64,000 nt of DNA from Musa acuminata AAA Group (GCF_036884655.1 NC_088330.1:28963501-29027500); one strand, 5' to 3'. Counted from the stretch's first letter, positions 32,732 to 46,200 are shown. Notes: generated from the letters alone by a model not told the origin. Numbers and translations: made by a program.

Positions 32732-35619
32732 TCAACCCTGAGTTTTTCCCAGCTTGGCTTTGATCTTCTGCTCCAAGATTGCTTTCTGATCAGTGTGTAG
32801 GTTAAACATCCTATTAAGTGCATGCATATTTTCAAGGGTCTCATCGAGAGTCCTGCTATCGTTGCCATCACATCTCAAATGCTGCAGTGGCCCATGGAGA
32901 AGCTTGTTAACTATACCGGTGCTGAGCTCGTCAATTGCCTTTCTCATTTTCTTCGTCAGAGCATCTTCACCAACTTTCTGCAAGCATTTCTCAAGCTCCG
33001 ATGCCCTGATTCTATCAGCATACGACCTTAAGTTCTTGATGGTAGGGACAGTCTCCAAAGAATCCCTCCATGCTTCGAACCTCTTCAACTCTTGAGTGAT
33101 TATTGTCTGAGCTTCCATTGCCTTCCTCAACCTGTCTTCTTTGTTAGCCTCGACAACCTCCTTAAGATCATCAACGTTGTAAACCCGTGCATGCTCATGA
33201 CTTGCAACACAGGATCCCACATTCCGAGGGACTGATATATCGACGAAGAGCCTTACACCCCCCACATCCTCGCTCACAGTAGGAAGAACTTGGACATGTT
33301 CTTTCAAGAACAATGGTGTCTCAGATGCTGTGTTTGTGAACACGACATCAGCTTCAGCAGCACATGAGTGCATCTGGGAGAAAGGTCTGTAAATTATTTC
33401 AATATCTTTCAGCTCCTCACGAATGGCTTCTACTCTTTCCACCGACCTATTTACAACCACGACCTTTTTGCATCCTTTTGCAGCCAAATGTTTGATCACA
33501 AGCTTACCCATCTTGCCGGCCCCAATCACCAGCATTCGGGCAGATCCACAGTGGGGCTTTGGGAGCTTCATAAGAGCCAATTCAACAGCCGCGGAGCTTA
33601 CGGAGACTGCACCAGATGCTATGTTGGTCTCACTACGAACCCGCTTTCCAGTTGTTATGGCGTCCTTAAACATCCTGTCGATGTTTTTCCCCAACCCTCC
33701 ACTAACTTGACCAACTCTTACCACCTGTTTAACTTGTGCAAGGATCTGTCCTTCTCCCAGGACTAGAGAATCAAGCCCAGCTGATACCTCAAACAAATGC
33801 CTCGTGGCATCACCTTCGCGAAGCATGAAGAGATGTTGTCTAAGCTCTGAAACTGGAATGCCACTGGCCTGTAAGTGACACCATACGGAAAGCATCGGCA
33901 CGCTGTTTATGTTCCCATTTTTATGTCATATTAATCATAAGGCCAAAACATTAGCTACCTACCTTAGACATCCACTCCGTTACTTCTCTGATTCCACGAT
34001 GCCAGGAAAGGGCAACCACATATATTTCCATTCTGTTGCAGGTACTGAGAACTGCAGCTTCTTCTATGTGATTCAAACCGCACAGATCTCCAACAGCACG
34101 GGGCCATTGTGCCTCTGGAACAGCAAGCTTTTCTCGCATCTCCACTGGAGCAGTGTGGACACTTAGGCCAATAACAGCTATGCTGCTCCTTTCCTTCATG
34201 TAACCTGAAAAAGAGTGAGAATTCAGGAGAGTCAGAAGATACACCAATGTCTCCTCCAATTGTGCTGGAGCAGAAAGTAGCGTTTCTAATTAGGAAGCCA
34301 TGGAAGCATCCAGAACATACGATGAGATTAAATAAATAAATAAATCTCTAAAAATGTGCAGCTAGCTCTCTAATAAAACTTGTCATAAATTTGCTGCTCC
34401 TCCATACATCCTAATAGATCCAGAGAACAGAAATGAGACAAATTAATGTTGTGTAGACAGGACCTCAAGACTACCTCTAAGGCTGGAGACATCAGAGCTC
34501 GGTAGAACGCCAGTATATATGGACAAAGAGATGGGGGTGTGATGATCCAAGGGATAAGACAAAGTTCATCCTGAAAGTTGCCTGAGGATTCACTTAGAGC
34601 ATGGGGCATATTTGTTCTACATCAAGGCATACTGAAGCTAAATTACACTTATGTTGATGTACAAGCAAATACGAGTTCCAGGAAACAGTGAGTGAAGAGT
34701 CACGAAACCAGAAAATTTTATGTTGCACATGATGACTCGACTGAATGACAAGCTTAAGAAGCAGAAGGGCATCAGTACTGCAAAAGACGATTTCTGCAAA
34801 ATTACATGGGAGACAGGCTAACTAGAATTCCAAGATCCCTCACTCAGCAAACTAGAATTCCTAATCACAATGATGAAATGAAATGCCACCGACGCATGAA
34901 CCTATTAGGAAACTTCACATCAAGAAACAATATGGACATACTAATGCTTTACATTAATGAATATAAAAATTAGAAAGTATAGCTAAAATAACTCGAAGAA
35001 GCCTTCCAAAATGATGATGAATGAATAAACATTTCAGCATGGACAATCGTCGCAACTTACGAAATAAATAAGCTAGTTAACTGACGAGTTCCCATAACAG
35101 TAAATGAATTCATGAACAAGCCTTTCTAATTAACATCATCTGGATCCACAAGAGTAACATGGTCCCTAGTTCTACCAGTTGTTGCCCAAGGCAACACCTA
35201 TGCCTTTAGAGAGTGACCAAATGTTTGACTGCTACTTAACAGTACCTGCAGGTAAATAAATCAATAAAATATGAAGAAAGTTGGTTTTTTTTTTTCTTTT
35301 TTTTATTACTGCAAATCAGATTTCCTGGGTCAAAGCAAAGAGAAAAGATCTTAAACTTACGGTCGGCAGAGATCTTGAACTGCTCGATGGCAGAGATGCT
35401 GGCTGCTGCCTTCTCTTTGATATCAACCTGAACCTCGCACCGCGGGCTCCTTCGGACAGCGCCTCTCCGGCTCCCAAAGAAGGCCACACCTCTCTGGCAA
35501 ACCCTAAAGCTAAAAGCAGGAGACGCGGTGGACTTGGATGACCTGTTTGCACGGAAAGGCTCCGCCTTCGCCGCCGCCGCACCTAGAAATGCTGTGGCGA
35601 GACTGTTCGCAGCTGCCAT
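32732..35619 (-). CDS. HEMA: Glutamyl-tRNA reductase, chloroplast precursor (3 exons, complete)
   Basis: Converts glutamyl-tRNA(Glu) to glutamate-1-semialdehyde with NADPH. This is the committed step of 5-aminolevulinate, chlorophyll and heme synthesis in plastids. Exons: 35361-35619, 33963-34204, 32732-33868. Together they give 1,638 nt, or 545 residues plus a stop, the usual plant length. The Ala/Ser/Arg-rich N-terminus (about 55-60 residues) looks like a transit peptide. The catalytic Cys is in STCNRMEIY (about residue 142). The glutamyl-tRNA/dimer segments include [17 protein letters not shown]. The NADPH Rossmann motif is [15 protein letters not shown], followed by [12 protein letters not shown] and [11 protein letters not shown]. 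The C-terminal dimerisation part reads [14 protein letters not shown] and [10 protein letters not shown]. The introns are GT-AG. I see no damage. The paralogue (HEMA1 or HEMA2 type) cannot be told from the sequence alone. Confidence 0.97.
34205..35360 (-). other. HEMA intron 1
   Basis: 1.16-kb intron with donor GTAAGT after the ISADR codons and acceptor TTTTTCAG before [12 protein letters not shown]. It is A+T-rich and holds no transposon or other feature that I recognise. Confidence 0.85.
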
Positions 35620-36214
35620 TGTAGAATAGAAGCGGATTGAGAGCTCGCAAATGCAACTTCTTCTTCCTCTTTGAATAACTGAAATCTAAGCAGAACGTCT
35701 CCTTTGTCGACCCTTCTTTCTTAAATATCCCTTTGCGGAGGGCGAACACTACAGATTTGTTCAAACACTAGAGGAGGGAGGAGATAGATAGATACTAGAG
35801 GAGAGAGGTAAAATGAAAGTGTTGGCTGGGCGAGTGGGGACCCGGAGAGACGAGCGTGTGGTGTGCTTGGGTCGACCGCCGTGCTTGTGGCGGAGGAGGG
35901 AGACGCGTGTGGCGCTTGGATTGACGGTGATTTGGTTGTGGCGGGGAGGGGAGGAGGAGATGGGGATATCGGAGATTTGGGGCTTCTGATTGGTTGCCCC
36001 CGGCACGCTTTATCCCTCCGTTCCCCTCGCTTCCACTGCCTCCGTTTGTTCTTTCGGGATTCCACCGTTTCTCTGATTGGACGTGTGTCAAATAGATGGA
36101 TATTTAAAATATTATTACCCTGTAGCCCGTTTGATATTATATATGAAAAGAATATCAACTTAGATGAGAAGCCATTAATAACGGTTGTGCCCTGAGCTAA
36201 AGATTTTTTTTTTA
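35620..36214 (-). promoter_or_regulatory. HEMA upstream / promoter region
   Basis: Intergenic sequence upstream of the HEMA start codon. A C/G-rich block of roughly 35.82-36.05 kb precedes an A+T-rich zone and then a long (AT)n tract. The open frames here are products of base composition. The position makes this the HEMA promoter; no specific element could be assigned. Confidence 0.4.
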
Positions 36215-36216
36215 AA

Positions 36217-36327
<111 letters not shown>

Positions 36328-36329
36328 CT

Positions 36330-36810
36330 CTTTAAAAAATAATAATTTATTTTTAAAAATTATTTTTAAAATAAAAAGAGTCATAATCTTGGAAGATTAT
36401 TTTGATGAGTGGCTCTCTCAATTTATCTCTATCCAAGTACTTTGTTCTTTGGATTTGCATAATCATTCTTTAATTATATCAATTATAATGGTGCATAAGA
36501 AAAGTGAAGGGCATAGTATTTTATGTGCAGATCTATCAAACCTTCATGATATTCGAGATATTCATTTAATAATATTATCAAAAAATATATGATACTATTC
36601 TTGATTTATAATAATTTATATTTCAATCCCAATTAAAATTGTTTACATAACAGCATAATGTAACAAAATCACTTTTATTTTATAATATATGGGCAATAAC
36701 AAGAGAGATTTATACTTTCTCTAAATGAATCAACTATAATGCTCAGCTCAATCGCCTTTTACAGTAGAACAATATAAGCCTATTCTTCTTGTTAATCGCT
36801 ATGGATGACC
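36330..36810. other. Intergenic, 3' of UXT
   Basis: A+T-rich DNA that must include the UXT 3'UTR (gene strand runs right to left). No other feature seen. Confidence 0.4.
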
Positions 36811-36814
36811 TGTC

Positions 36815-38263
36815 CTACTCGGAGTCCTTGGCAGCTGTAGGTACTCCATTCACTTTCTTGCTCTCGTTGCCTTCCTTGTCATTGGTTCTGGTTGTCAATA
36901 GTGGCGTCGTCTCCTTGTGTGTCATCTGCCAAAACAAAATGCAGAAGATGTCAAAGTGCATAAGAGAAAGAGCTCAACGTTCATTTTTGTACCATTATGG
37001 CTCATATGACTTATTTTCATCATTTATCCGAGTGTGATGCATATAAAAGAGCAAAATAATAGAGCATCGTGTATAATGTCTTGGCATATTCTAACTAAGA
37101 ACCAAATGCTGTTTAGAGATTTTCCAGAAAGACTGGGTGAAGAATCATAAAGTTCGTACCAAAAATATTTGTTAGAGGAATTAGAAGCTTAAATCACAAA
37201 AGAATAAGATTATGTTAACAAGGTCAGCATAGAGAATTCAAGTCAAACAAACCTGGGAAATGGGCAAAACGTCATTTGCTGATTTTTTCTTGCTCTCTTT
37301 CACAGAAAAGTATGAATAAAGACCCATTCCAAACATGGCAACCAGGATTCCCATAATGTTCCTGGAAGTGAAAGGGTCATGCAATATAATGTAGCCAAAT
37401 GAAAGAACAAGGCATGTCTTGAGGTGGCCAAGAACTTGATATGTCACCGGTGATGTTGTCCCAATAACCAGAAATGTGCTGAAGTTCACGGACACCGCGA
37501 TCAAACAGGATAGGATGATAAATCCCTATTTAAGCACATGTTCACATCCATATCAGAACAAGATCCAACCATACGTCCCTACTAAAGTACATGTTCACAT
37601 TCATGTCAAGCATTAGGAAAAAAAATATGGGGAAACATTTTTTAATTATTAGAAACAGAATGGTGGGGCATAATTAATTTATTTCTACTTCTTTATTATT
37701 TCTAGTTGATCATTTGGAACATACCAAAAGGAAAGGAGATGTAATGGAGTGTTAAGACACAAATTTTAGTTAGAAAAGTTTGAGTATATATCATCTAACC
37801 ACACATTTAATCTCGTTACCGGTGTTGGACTATCTTTATCTTGAATATTTTTCTAATAGATTTTTATTGATTACATGACTGAATGAAACATGTCTGTTTA
37901 GTAATGCGAGAGTCCTATATATGAAGCAAGAGAAAGAATACAAAATTATGTGATGTCCAAGTTAACACGTAAGAAAATTACCAAGTATGGAATAGCATTA
38001 ATCCAATGTTCTTTTGTTAAGTGTGAACAACATTATTTTCCAAAAATATGTTACACCTATCTAGACAGGTTCAAATTAGATCACTGTTAACTTGCTAAGC
38101 TAACTTATGATGCACACTATTCTCAATGTGGACAGTATGCTTGGATAAGTATAGTCTCTAGTTTCAAGTTGTCAATTAGCCTCGCTAGTAAAGGCTTTGA
38201 ACTGTTTATTATAAGATCTTAGGCTCGAATCCTGCTTTCATCTTTTATTTTGCCAAAAAAAAT

Positions 38264-38294
<31 letters not shown>

Positions 38295-39890
38295 CCACTA
38301 AAAGTGGTAGGCAAGTGAGATATTTAAGAATGTGGTGGAGAATATACCAGAACCAGAAGGGAGTAGCTATAGGCAAACACACTTCGCTTGGTGAGCAACT
38401 GGTCCACAAATGGGCCGGCAACAAATAGTATAGCCGCCTGATACGGTGATGACTGGTACAGAAGCTGTGTAGATGAAACTTTCAACCTCCTCTGAATTGT
38501 GTTCGTCATCTACCATTCAAATTTATGGTCAAGGAAACATTGTCTTCAACCTGATCGATCCGGACACCAAAAGTAAGCATTGGTCTACTTGTTGTAGCTG
38601 AGTGAGCAAGCGGATCGAGCAGCTAAATATCAGATCTAAAACCAAGGATACAATTTGGCCAACGCATGTAGTAGCAATAGCAAGACCAGAGAGAATGGAG
38701 CCAAGTAGATTTAGCTTCAGATCCGTAACAGATGCAATGCCAACTCCAATGAGCAACACAAGCAGAGAGAGCTTGATACCCTTGCTGCAAATAAGCCCTT
38801 GTTAGTTTTCCATTAAGAGCATGAATTTGTGACTAATTAACACCCATATTTAATTTCAAGATATCTTGGATTATACCAACTGATCCTCAAGTCAGACCTA
38901 TTCACCTGTCATTTTATTGCTACATTCGGGTCTAGCTTTATTTACGGATTGGTTCTAAGTTGAGTTACTTAGGATGAGGTTATAATATTTGTAATATCTT
39001 ATCTTGAGGATGAGTCTACCCTACTGGTTGGAAATGTAGCAAGTGTTATAATGTCAAAGCACAATAATGCATTTATAGTATTTTTCCTGTGATTGAACCT
39101 GAAATTTTTCTTCAGGAAGACGGTCTCCAGCAGCACCGTGAAAGGTATGATGGCAAGCTTCGTCATCTGCCATTATCAGTAATAGGAATGTGTGAATATA
39201 GTTAAATGGATTTAGATATTAAATATAACTAGAAGAAAAAATCATATATAATCTTCTGAATGATAAAAGCAATATTAGGGATGTAAAACAAATTACTAGC
39301 CTGATAGAATCCAATGGAGTTGAAACCAAGGCTAAGGTTGAGGAAGCCAATGGACGTGCCATTGAGAAGCCCAAAGAGGACAACGGTCCTTGCGTCGATA
39401 GATTTTGGGTCGAAGAAGTGGAAACGCTGCGCCACATGCAGCGTGCAGAAGGTCATCATTAGATGCCAGCTTGTCAGGGTCGAGGCTGCTCGTAATTCAA
39501 AATCCACACTAATTGAGACTTAAATTTGCTTTGATAACTAACGAATACTATCGTTCAGAATTTATTTTGCCCCCATCTGCATTCATCTCTAGCTTACTGT
39601 TCACATGAACAATATGCTTGTTGAGTGGTGTAGTGAATTTATTTTATTTCTCACAACTTCCATAGTTTGATGCAAAAGAACCAGTTTCTCTAACTATGTC
39701 AGGCTTTTCAGACCCTAGAGAGAGAGAGAAGAGGATGCAAAGTGGGAAACGAAACGAAGGACAAACCAAAAGGGAAGCCAAGCGAGCTGATGAGAGCTTT
39801 GTTGCATATGACGATTGAAACGGAAGATGCAACAGAGAGAGCCAGCGACCCGATCACGCCAAGCTGAAAGCCGGTAGTACCCTCCGACAT
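36815..39890 (-). CDS. UXT: UDP-xylose transporter-like protein (NST/TPT family), 7 coding exons
   Basis: Multi-span Golgi/ER nucleotide-sugar antiporter that supplies UDP-xylose for cell-wall polysaccharides (known for the plant UXT clade). Exons: 39767-39890, 39301-39485, 39099-39166, 38652-38784, 38348-38509, 37253-37525, 36815-36925. These give 1,056 nt, or 351 residues plus a stop; Arabidopsis members are about 340-350. Family hallmarks are SVASSVSIVICNKAL (helix 1), LTSWHLM, GFNSIGFYQMTKLAIIPF, GVGIASVTDL, TTCVGQI, SSTQLLYQSSPYQAAI and TSPVTYQVLGHLKTCLVL. The C-terminal tail is lysine-rich and cytosolic. It starts at the ATG at 39890 (MSEGTTGFQLGV). Intron 2 begins with GC rather than GT. 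Substrate is inferred from clade similarity only. Confidence 0.93.
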
Positions 39891-39916
39891 TCCTACTGCT
39901 GATGCTTTTCCTGTTT

Positions 39917-41028
39917 CTGAAAGGAGGAGATTTAGCCATTGAAATCAGAATAACATGGTTCAGTAAACGCTGCTCTGTTCATGCATTTTATCATGCTTTT
40001 CTATCAGTATATACATTACACTAAAACCAAGTCAGGTCAGGTACAGAAAGAGACATGATGGGAGACAGTTGCCTGCTCAAATATACCATGAAAAGTATTG
40101 TAGACCAAGTTAGGTCAGACTTGCATGACTGATAGACCAAATATTTCCTATGAACAGTTGTATTTTTTTAACACAACTATGCGAAACAAGTTCTTAGTAA
40201 CCACCCCAATCATAATCATGACGCGATCATCACTGATTCTATTTTCTTTGGACAAAAAATTATAATTTGTTTCCAACACGCAATTACAGTCTTATATCTA
40301 TTTCATTAAAGATTAGCAATAGTTTTGGTCAATGAAAATACTATATATCTGTATGATGTTGGTAGTTCCAATTTCTATTAGAATCAAAAACATACTGTTG
40401 AAATAGATATTTTTAGGACTAGCGAACGTGTTTCCCATCTCGATTTCCTTACAATATTCGACGGGCACAGAAAGTAAACGATGCCAAGCAAGCCTTAGCA
40501 TGGTAAGCCACTTGTTCCTGAGCATCACCAATAAAAAAAAAGAGAAAATGTCGCTCGTTCAATTCGATGGGCATCTTATGGTACAATAATAGAAATATTT
40601 TCCAAACCCATGTCCCATCGAGGGATCCACTAACCGAACGCTAATCACACAGACAGCTTGATCGTGTTATACTATATTTGTCTTTATCGAAACCAAGGAG
40701 CTCCACCAGATGCATAACTGCCCCATTTCTACGCCGTACCCTCATCTTCGTCTACATGACTTAGACACAACAACGCAGGGAACAAACTGCCCCACAGTCC
40801 ATCGACGGGAGGGAGTTTGATTGTTAGCATAAATTTCAGTAATCACGAAACCAAAAAATTGACCATCTAAAAATCCCTGCTATTATGTGCTATTTCTTCT
40901 ATTGAGTAAGAATAGCAAAATAGCATATCATGATGTATATACATATATATACGAAGGTAAAATCCCTCCGTAAGGCCAAAAAGTTTGAACCATCCATCAC
41001 CGAAAGGACGAGCGGAAAGAAGGCGTAC
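39917..41028 (-). other. Probable 5'UTR intron of the UXT-like gene
   Basis: A good donor (AAG then GTACGC) at 41029/41028 and an acceptor (CTTTCAG) at 39917 lie upstream of the start codon with no ATG between the acceptor and the start. A leader exon above 41.03 kb would carry the GA-repeat seen at 41.21-41.24 kb. This is inferred from splice-site appearance; there is no transcript evidence. Confidence 0.45.
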
Positions 41029-41213
41029 CTTGTAACAAACGACAGGTGGTAAGCCTCTCTCCGTTTACGATCTCGCCACTAGCGTCCACCCCTCCTGATG
41101 GCTGCCGCGCGATCCGATTCTAGGAACTGAGTAAATTGATCGATCGATGGATGGCGTGAAGAAAGATCGCAACTCTGATCCTAACTGTACTGGAGAAAGA
41201 GAGGAGGCAGACG

Positions 41214-41240
41214 ACTCTCTCTCTCTCTCTCTCTCTCTCT
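41214..41240. repeat. (CT)n / (GA)n microsatellite near the UXT transcription start
   Basis: A run of about 13 CT units, followed by a broken second CT run. On the gene strand it reads GA. Such repeats are common in plant 5' leaders and core promoters, and this one is in the right place for the UXT leader. Confidence 0.7.
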
Positions 41241-41249
41241 GGATCTCTC

Positions 41250-43165
41250 TCTCGCTTATTGAAATGGAGAGAGGGAGGAGCTTGGGGGTTATATTTTACG
41301 TCTTTGACGCCATTAAGTCGCCGTTAGTCAGTTCGCCGATAGTGCGAGGGAGTTGACGGCGACGGCAAGCAACAACAGCTCACGCGGTCGTTATGGTATT
41401 CTTTAACGCCTAAAGTGACACTTGTATCCCCGTCGGCCTCCGATCACTATTAATCTACTACCCATTGTGACAAAACCAGAGCCACAAGGATCGAGGAGGA
41501 AGTCAAGATGGATCAATCGAGTCAACAGAGAGAGTGGAATTCAAGCTCGAGATCACGGAAACACTCGATCTTCGAATCCGGAGGAGCAACTCGAATTGAT
41601 TGTTGGGTGTATCTGATGGATTCGAGTGAGGATTGCTACTCCCTCACCACAATTCTGGCGTGATTGATTGATGTACATGATGTTCATAAACACACCTCTC
41701 ACAGCTTTTTTACTGCAAAAACTTGCCACACCACTTAGTTCCTATCCAACATGTAAATGACATTAATCTTTAAAGACCAACGAATTTTTTGTTGCTATTT
41801 AGATAGATAATTCAGCTAGCCACTTTATTCGTTCCTGTTCCTCGGATGAGAGAGAGTTTATGTAGTTTCATGCAGGCGATCTTTACTCTTTCAGAGTAAG
41901 GACGAAGGACCACTCGTAGCACCAAACATCAGCTCGCAATTAAGAAGTGGTTTACGTCTGCCGGTAGCTTAGTGTGGATTTGCTGGGAATGCAAGCAAAG
42001 GCCATGATGGGTCTTCCACAGCCGAAGCGAATAATTTATTTGGTGAATCTTAGATCTTACTCGAAAGCGAACACCCAACGTAAGGATCTCTTTTCTGGTT
42101 CATTATTCCTTAGAAATCAAGGAGAATCCTGAGAGCATCTCAAGTCTTTGTATGTCCCTTCTTGTGGCTGCACGAGATCAACTAAAGTCAGACAACCACT
42201 GTCCCCTTGAGATTCTTGAAACCCATATCCAAGTCGTTTAGGCAAGTACGACCGAATCGCCCTGAAAACTGTCCGTCACGGTAGTCTTTTACGGTTCCAA
42301 AGACCGATCGGCCGGCGGCGTGATACAGGCTGGAGATGTTATCAATGTATTATTTTATCTATCTTTTTCAACTTTAATTAACATGAACATAAATGAAAAT
42401 TCAATCCAATGTGCAATATTCATTCTCTCTGATTCCATAAATGAGCCATGACCAATGAATGATCCAGTAGGTCATTACAAAATTTCTTTCTATAATTAAA
42501 CTGCTCTAACATCACAACGGGCCTACAAGAAATATATCTTCCCAGAAATTTCTCCATGCGAATGAACCAACTTGAATAACGTTTGATCATTCCATAAAGG
42601 TGAAAGATGCCAAATCAGAAAAGGTTTAAACTTTGATGAAAGACGATATATATATTTCCATTTAAATCACACCAGATGATGATGGCGTTATATCCTTTTT
42701 CATGTTTGGTAATTATAATAGTCAATTGTAGTTACTTTATAATTAGCATAAACCTCAAATCTTTTACCTAATATTATTAACCATGAAGATTACCTCCACA
42801 CCTTCCATCTATTCGACTTCTAAGCAATGTTCTGTCGCCTCTCAGCAACCATGGTTTTCCATGGGTGTAACAATATTTTTTTCTCCTTTTTCACTCGAGA
42901 TTAAAGATCTTTCTCGTACCCCCGAGCAAATTTTTTTTATTCCTCATTTTAGGAAGGCTAAAGGATACTGATTTATACTTTTTCTAATTATATGAATTCA
43001 AAAGAAATTCATACTCTAATAAATTATCTTAAGACATTCGAGATTTAGTAATTTCTTAGGAAAAGGTCTCATATTTTGTGTGTTTTTTCATATTATACAT
43101 CTTATTTATATAAAATTTCAAAAAGATGATACCATCTTTTTCAGATTATATCATTTTCTATAAAG
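41250..43165. other. Intergenic DNA upstream of UXT
   Basis: Mixed-composition sequence with no domain in any frame. The part nearest 41.3 kb is the likely UXT promoter. Confidence 0.4.
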
Positions 43166-43168
43166 CCA

Positions 43169-43296
<128 letters not shown>

Positions 43297-43795
43297 TTTG
43301 ACTTTTGAGAAAGATAAGTGTTTTTAGACTTTGAATTCGGAGAAATCATGATAAACACACTAATTTTTTATTTTTTAAATAAATCAAGAATACTCATTTC
43401 ATACTAATTTTGAGATGATTTATAATATATTTATCACATTAATTAGACATTTATCAATTCCAGATTTAGAAATCTAGAATTGATTTACAAGGAAGTTGAA
43501 GTATGCTCAATTCTCTCCTACAAACGTCTTGATGGGTGCTCAAACAAGATTGGAAGGAAGTTTTTAACATGAATATGAAAAAGAAAAATTAAAAGAAGAA
43601 ATATCTTCCTAACATCTACAAGGAAGATGCTTTTCTCGAGTTCCAAAACTTCAAACAAAATGATCTTTTATAATTTAATATTCTTATGATAAAATGTGAT
43701 CTTAGTGAACCAAAGAAGCAAATTATGGTAAGATATCTTGAGGTCTAAGGCTCAAGATTGGTAATATCCAACTACAATCTTATTGGAGTTATAAT

Positions 43796-44064
43796 CAAGG
43801 TTTGTCATACCGAAGCGTACCGCTCGTATCGGGCGGTACGTACCGGTCCGATAGGTTACCGATATGCAGACCGTCCGGTATCGCTACAGTGCTATAGTAC
43901 TATACCGTAGTACTACCACAGTGCTACAGTACTATACCGTAGCACTGTTACAGTATAAAAAAAAGTACCGCTCAGTACGCCCTGATGTACCGCCCAATAT
44001 ACCGGTATCATATCATACCGAGCCTGAGTCGAAATGCTGGTATGGTACGGTATGACGAAACTTG
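43796..44064. mobile_element. Small non-autonomous hAT (MITE-like), 269 bp
   Basis: The ends CAAGGTTTGTCATACCG (left) and CAAGTTTCGTCATACCG (right, inverted) match the 5-kb hAT. Flanks GTTATAAT (43788-43795) and ATTATAAT (44065-44072) agree at 7 of 8 bases. The interior is TACCG-, GTAC- and CTACAGTG-rich and can fold on itself. It interrupts the gypsy gag relic. Confidence 0.85.
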
Positions 44065-44231
44065 ATTATAATGATATTTGCTAAGGTTGACGAAAAAAAA
44101 AGGCTCAAGGGAGTGGATTTCGATCTAAGTTTAGCCTAACTATAAAATCTACAGTAAATGTGATCTCAAAGGGTAATGGTGGGGCTAATTCCAAGCTACC
44201 CTCGAGCTCTTTTGGTGGGAGTTTTCATCAA

Positions 44232-44275
44232 TGTTTCAAGTGTCACAGCTATGGACATATTGCTTCATGATGTCT
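44232..44275 (+). pseudogene. Gypsy Gag zinc knuckle relic
   Basis: Reads CFKCHSYGHIAS, then a stop where Arg or Gln is expected, then Cys. This is CX2CX4HX4C with a nonsense change inside the knuckle. Confidence 0.75.
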
Positions 44276-44458
44276 TAATCACAGAATTATTATCCTAATT
44301 GAGGAAGTGGGTGATGATACAATGGATGAGGAGGCTCATACTAATCCAGATACTCTAACAGAAGATAAAGAAATTGCATATGCAAATGGACAAATCTCTT
44401 ATGATTCAAAGAAAATTAAATATTATTTAGGAAGAAATAGAAGGAAAAGTTTGATATG

Positions 44459-44625
44459 TAATAATTGATTATGGTAGCTTCAAAAATATGGTGTCTACCG
44501 AGATAGTGAACCAATCAAAGTTAAAGATGGCAAAGCATCCTCCACCGTATAATCTTTTATGGCTATGAAAAGATAATGGAATCAAGGTAAATAATTATTA
44601 TTTTATTTTATTTTCAATTGGAAAC
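44459..44625 (+). pseudogene. Gypsy aspartic protease relic
   Basis: IIDYGSFKNMVSTEIV, then HPPPYNLLW, resembles the VIDxGSxxNxVSxxxV active-site region and the following HPxPYxLxW of plant gypsy proteases. Confidence 0.6.
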
Positions 44626-45139
44626 AACTATAAAGTATAGAAAGTATAGTGTAATGTTATTTGCACGGATGCTTGTCACATACTTCTTCCGTGTTGTTGG
44701 TAGTATGATAGCAAAACATTTCATGGCAACCTTAAAAATAATTATTCTTTCATCAAAGATGATGTTAAGATTATTTTAGGATATTCTAAACTAAACTTAC
44801 CCTTAAAGAAAGAGGAAAATAATTTTCTTTCTCTTTATAGACTCAAAAGGGAGCTTGAGATAAACAATGAAACATATGCACCTATTGTTTTAGAGAAGAA
44901 TGAGAATAGTGGAGATCCCCTCTCATAATTTTCATGATGTTATCTCCGAAAAGATTTCATGTGGTCTTCCACTTATGAAAGATATTAAATATAATATTAA
45001 TCTTATATGTAGTACTATTTTATAAAAAAAAATAACTTATACTGTAAGTATGAAATGAAGAGATACAAAGATAAGTGGGTAAACTTTTGACCAAGGGTTT
45101 GATAAAAAGAAAGTTTCATCTCATATGATGTGCTAGCTT

Positions 45140-45560
45140 TTCTTATTCCAAAAAAAGATGGATCATAGTGAATGTTTAAGGATAGTAGAGCTATAAATAA
45201 GATTAATATTATCACCTTCCTATTCTGCATTTAGATGATCTTCTTGACTTCATAAGGTAATTATATTTTCTAAGATTGATCTTTATAATGGCTATCATCA
45301 AATCTGTATGTGACCTGAAGATGAATGAAAAATAGCATTCAAAATATTAGATTATCTTTGTGAATGGATGATAATGTTATTTGTTCTCTCTAATGCTCTT
45401 AGTACATTTATGTGCCTCATGAATTATATTTTCTTTTCGAAAAATTTATTGCTGTATACTTTGCTGATATTTTCACCTATAGCAATAACGAGAAGCCATA
45501 TCTATAGCATCTTTGTAAGGTTTCTAATACTTTTTTAGAACAAAAGTTATATGCTAACTT
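45140..45560 (+). pseudogene. Gypsy reverse transcriptase relic
   Basis: Visible motifs are IPKKDGS, KIDLYNGYHQICM, DEWKIAF, and MLFVLSNALSTFM (counterpart of MPFGLxNAPxTFxxxMN). The YxDD block near 45.46 kb is damaged. Frames shift several times. Confidence 0.75.
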
Positions 45561-45599
45561 AAGAAATATATATTTTTTCATTGATAGTCTCATTTTTTT

Positions 45600-46200
45600 A
45601 GCCAATGTTAAATCTAGAGATGGAATCTATATAGATCCAAGCAAAGTGGAAGTTATCTTGAATTGGCCTACACCAATGACACTATATGATATCCGAAGTT
45701 TTCATGGTCTTGACTCTTTTTATAATCAATTTATAAAAATATTTGGTTCTGATTTCGTTTGTTTTAAATTAACAAATTGGTCCAAGAGTTTTGAGATTCT
45801 AAAAAGTAAGGTACTGAAAGCTCCTATCCTAATATTCTCACCTTTTGACAAAGTTCTTAAGTTGAATGTGATGTTTGCAATATAAGCAAGGAGGTAACCT
45901 AATTGCTTTTCTTAGTGAAAAGTTAGAATGAATAGAATTACTCTACTTGTACTAAGGAATTCTAGAAATTAAACTTTAAATTATTGGAATCATTACCTAC
46001 TACCAAAACCATTTGTGTTTTACTACCTTTACTTTATTTATGAAACTTTGAAATATCTCAATAATCAACAATAATCAACAAAAACTCAATAGATGACATA
46101 CTAGATGGATTAAGTTTTTGCAAGTCTATAATTTTACTATTAATCATAAGTTTGATGTTGAAAATATTATTGTTGATGCTTTAAGCAAAAATACTCCTTA
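45600..46200 (+). pseudogene. Gypsy RNase H region relic
   Basis: RDGIYIDPSKVEVILNWPTP, then SFHGLDSFYNQFIK, is the RT connection. FLSEKL, LNRRH-like and VENIIVDALSKN are the RNase H end. Interrupted by stops and at least one frameshift. Confidence 0.75.
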
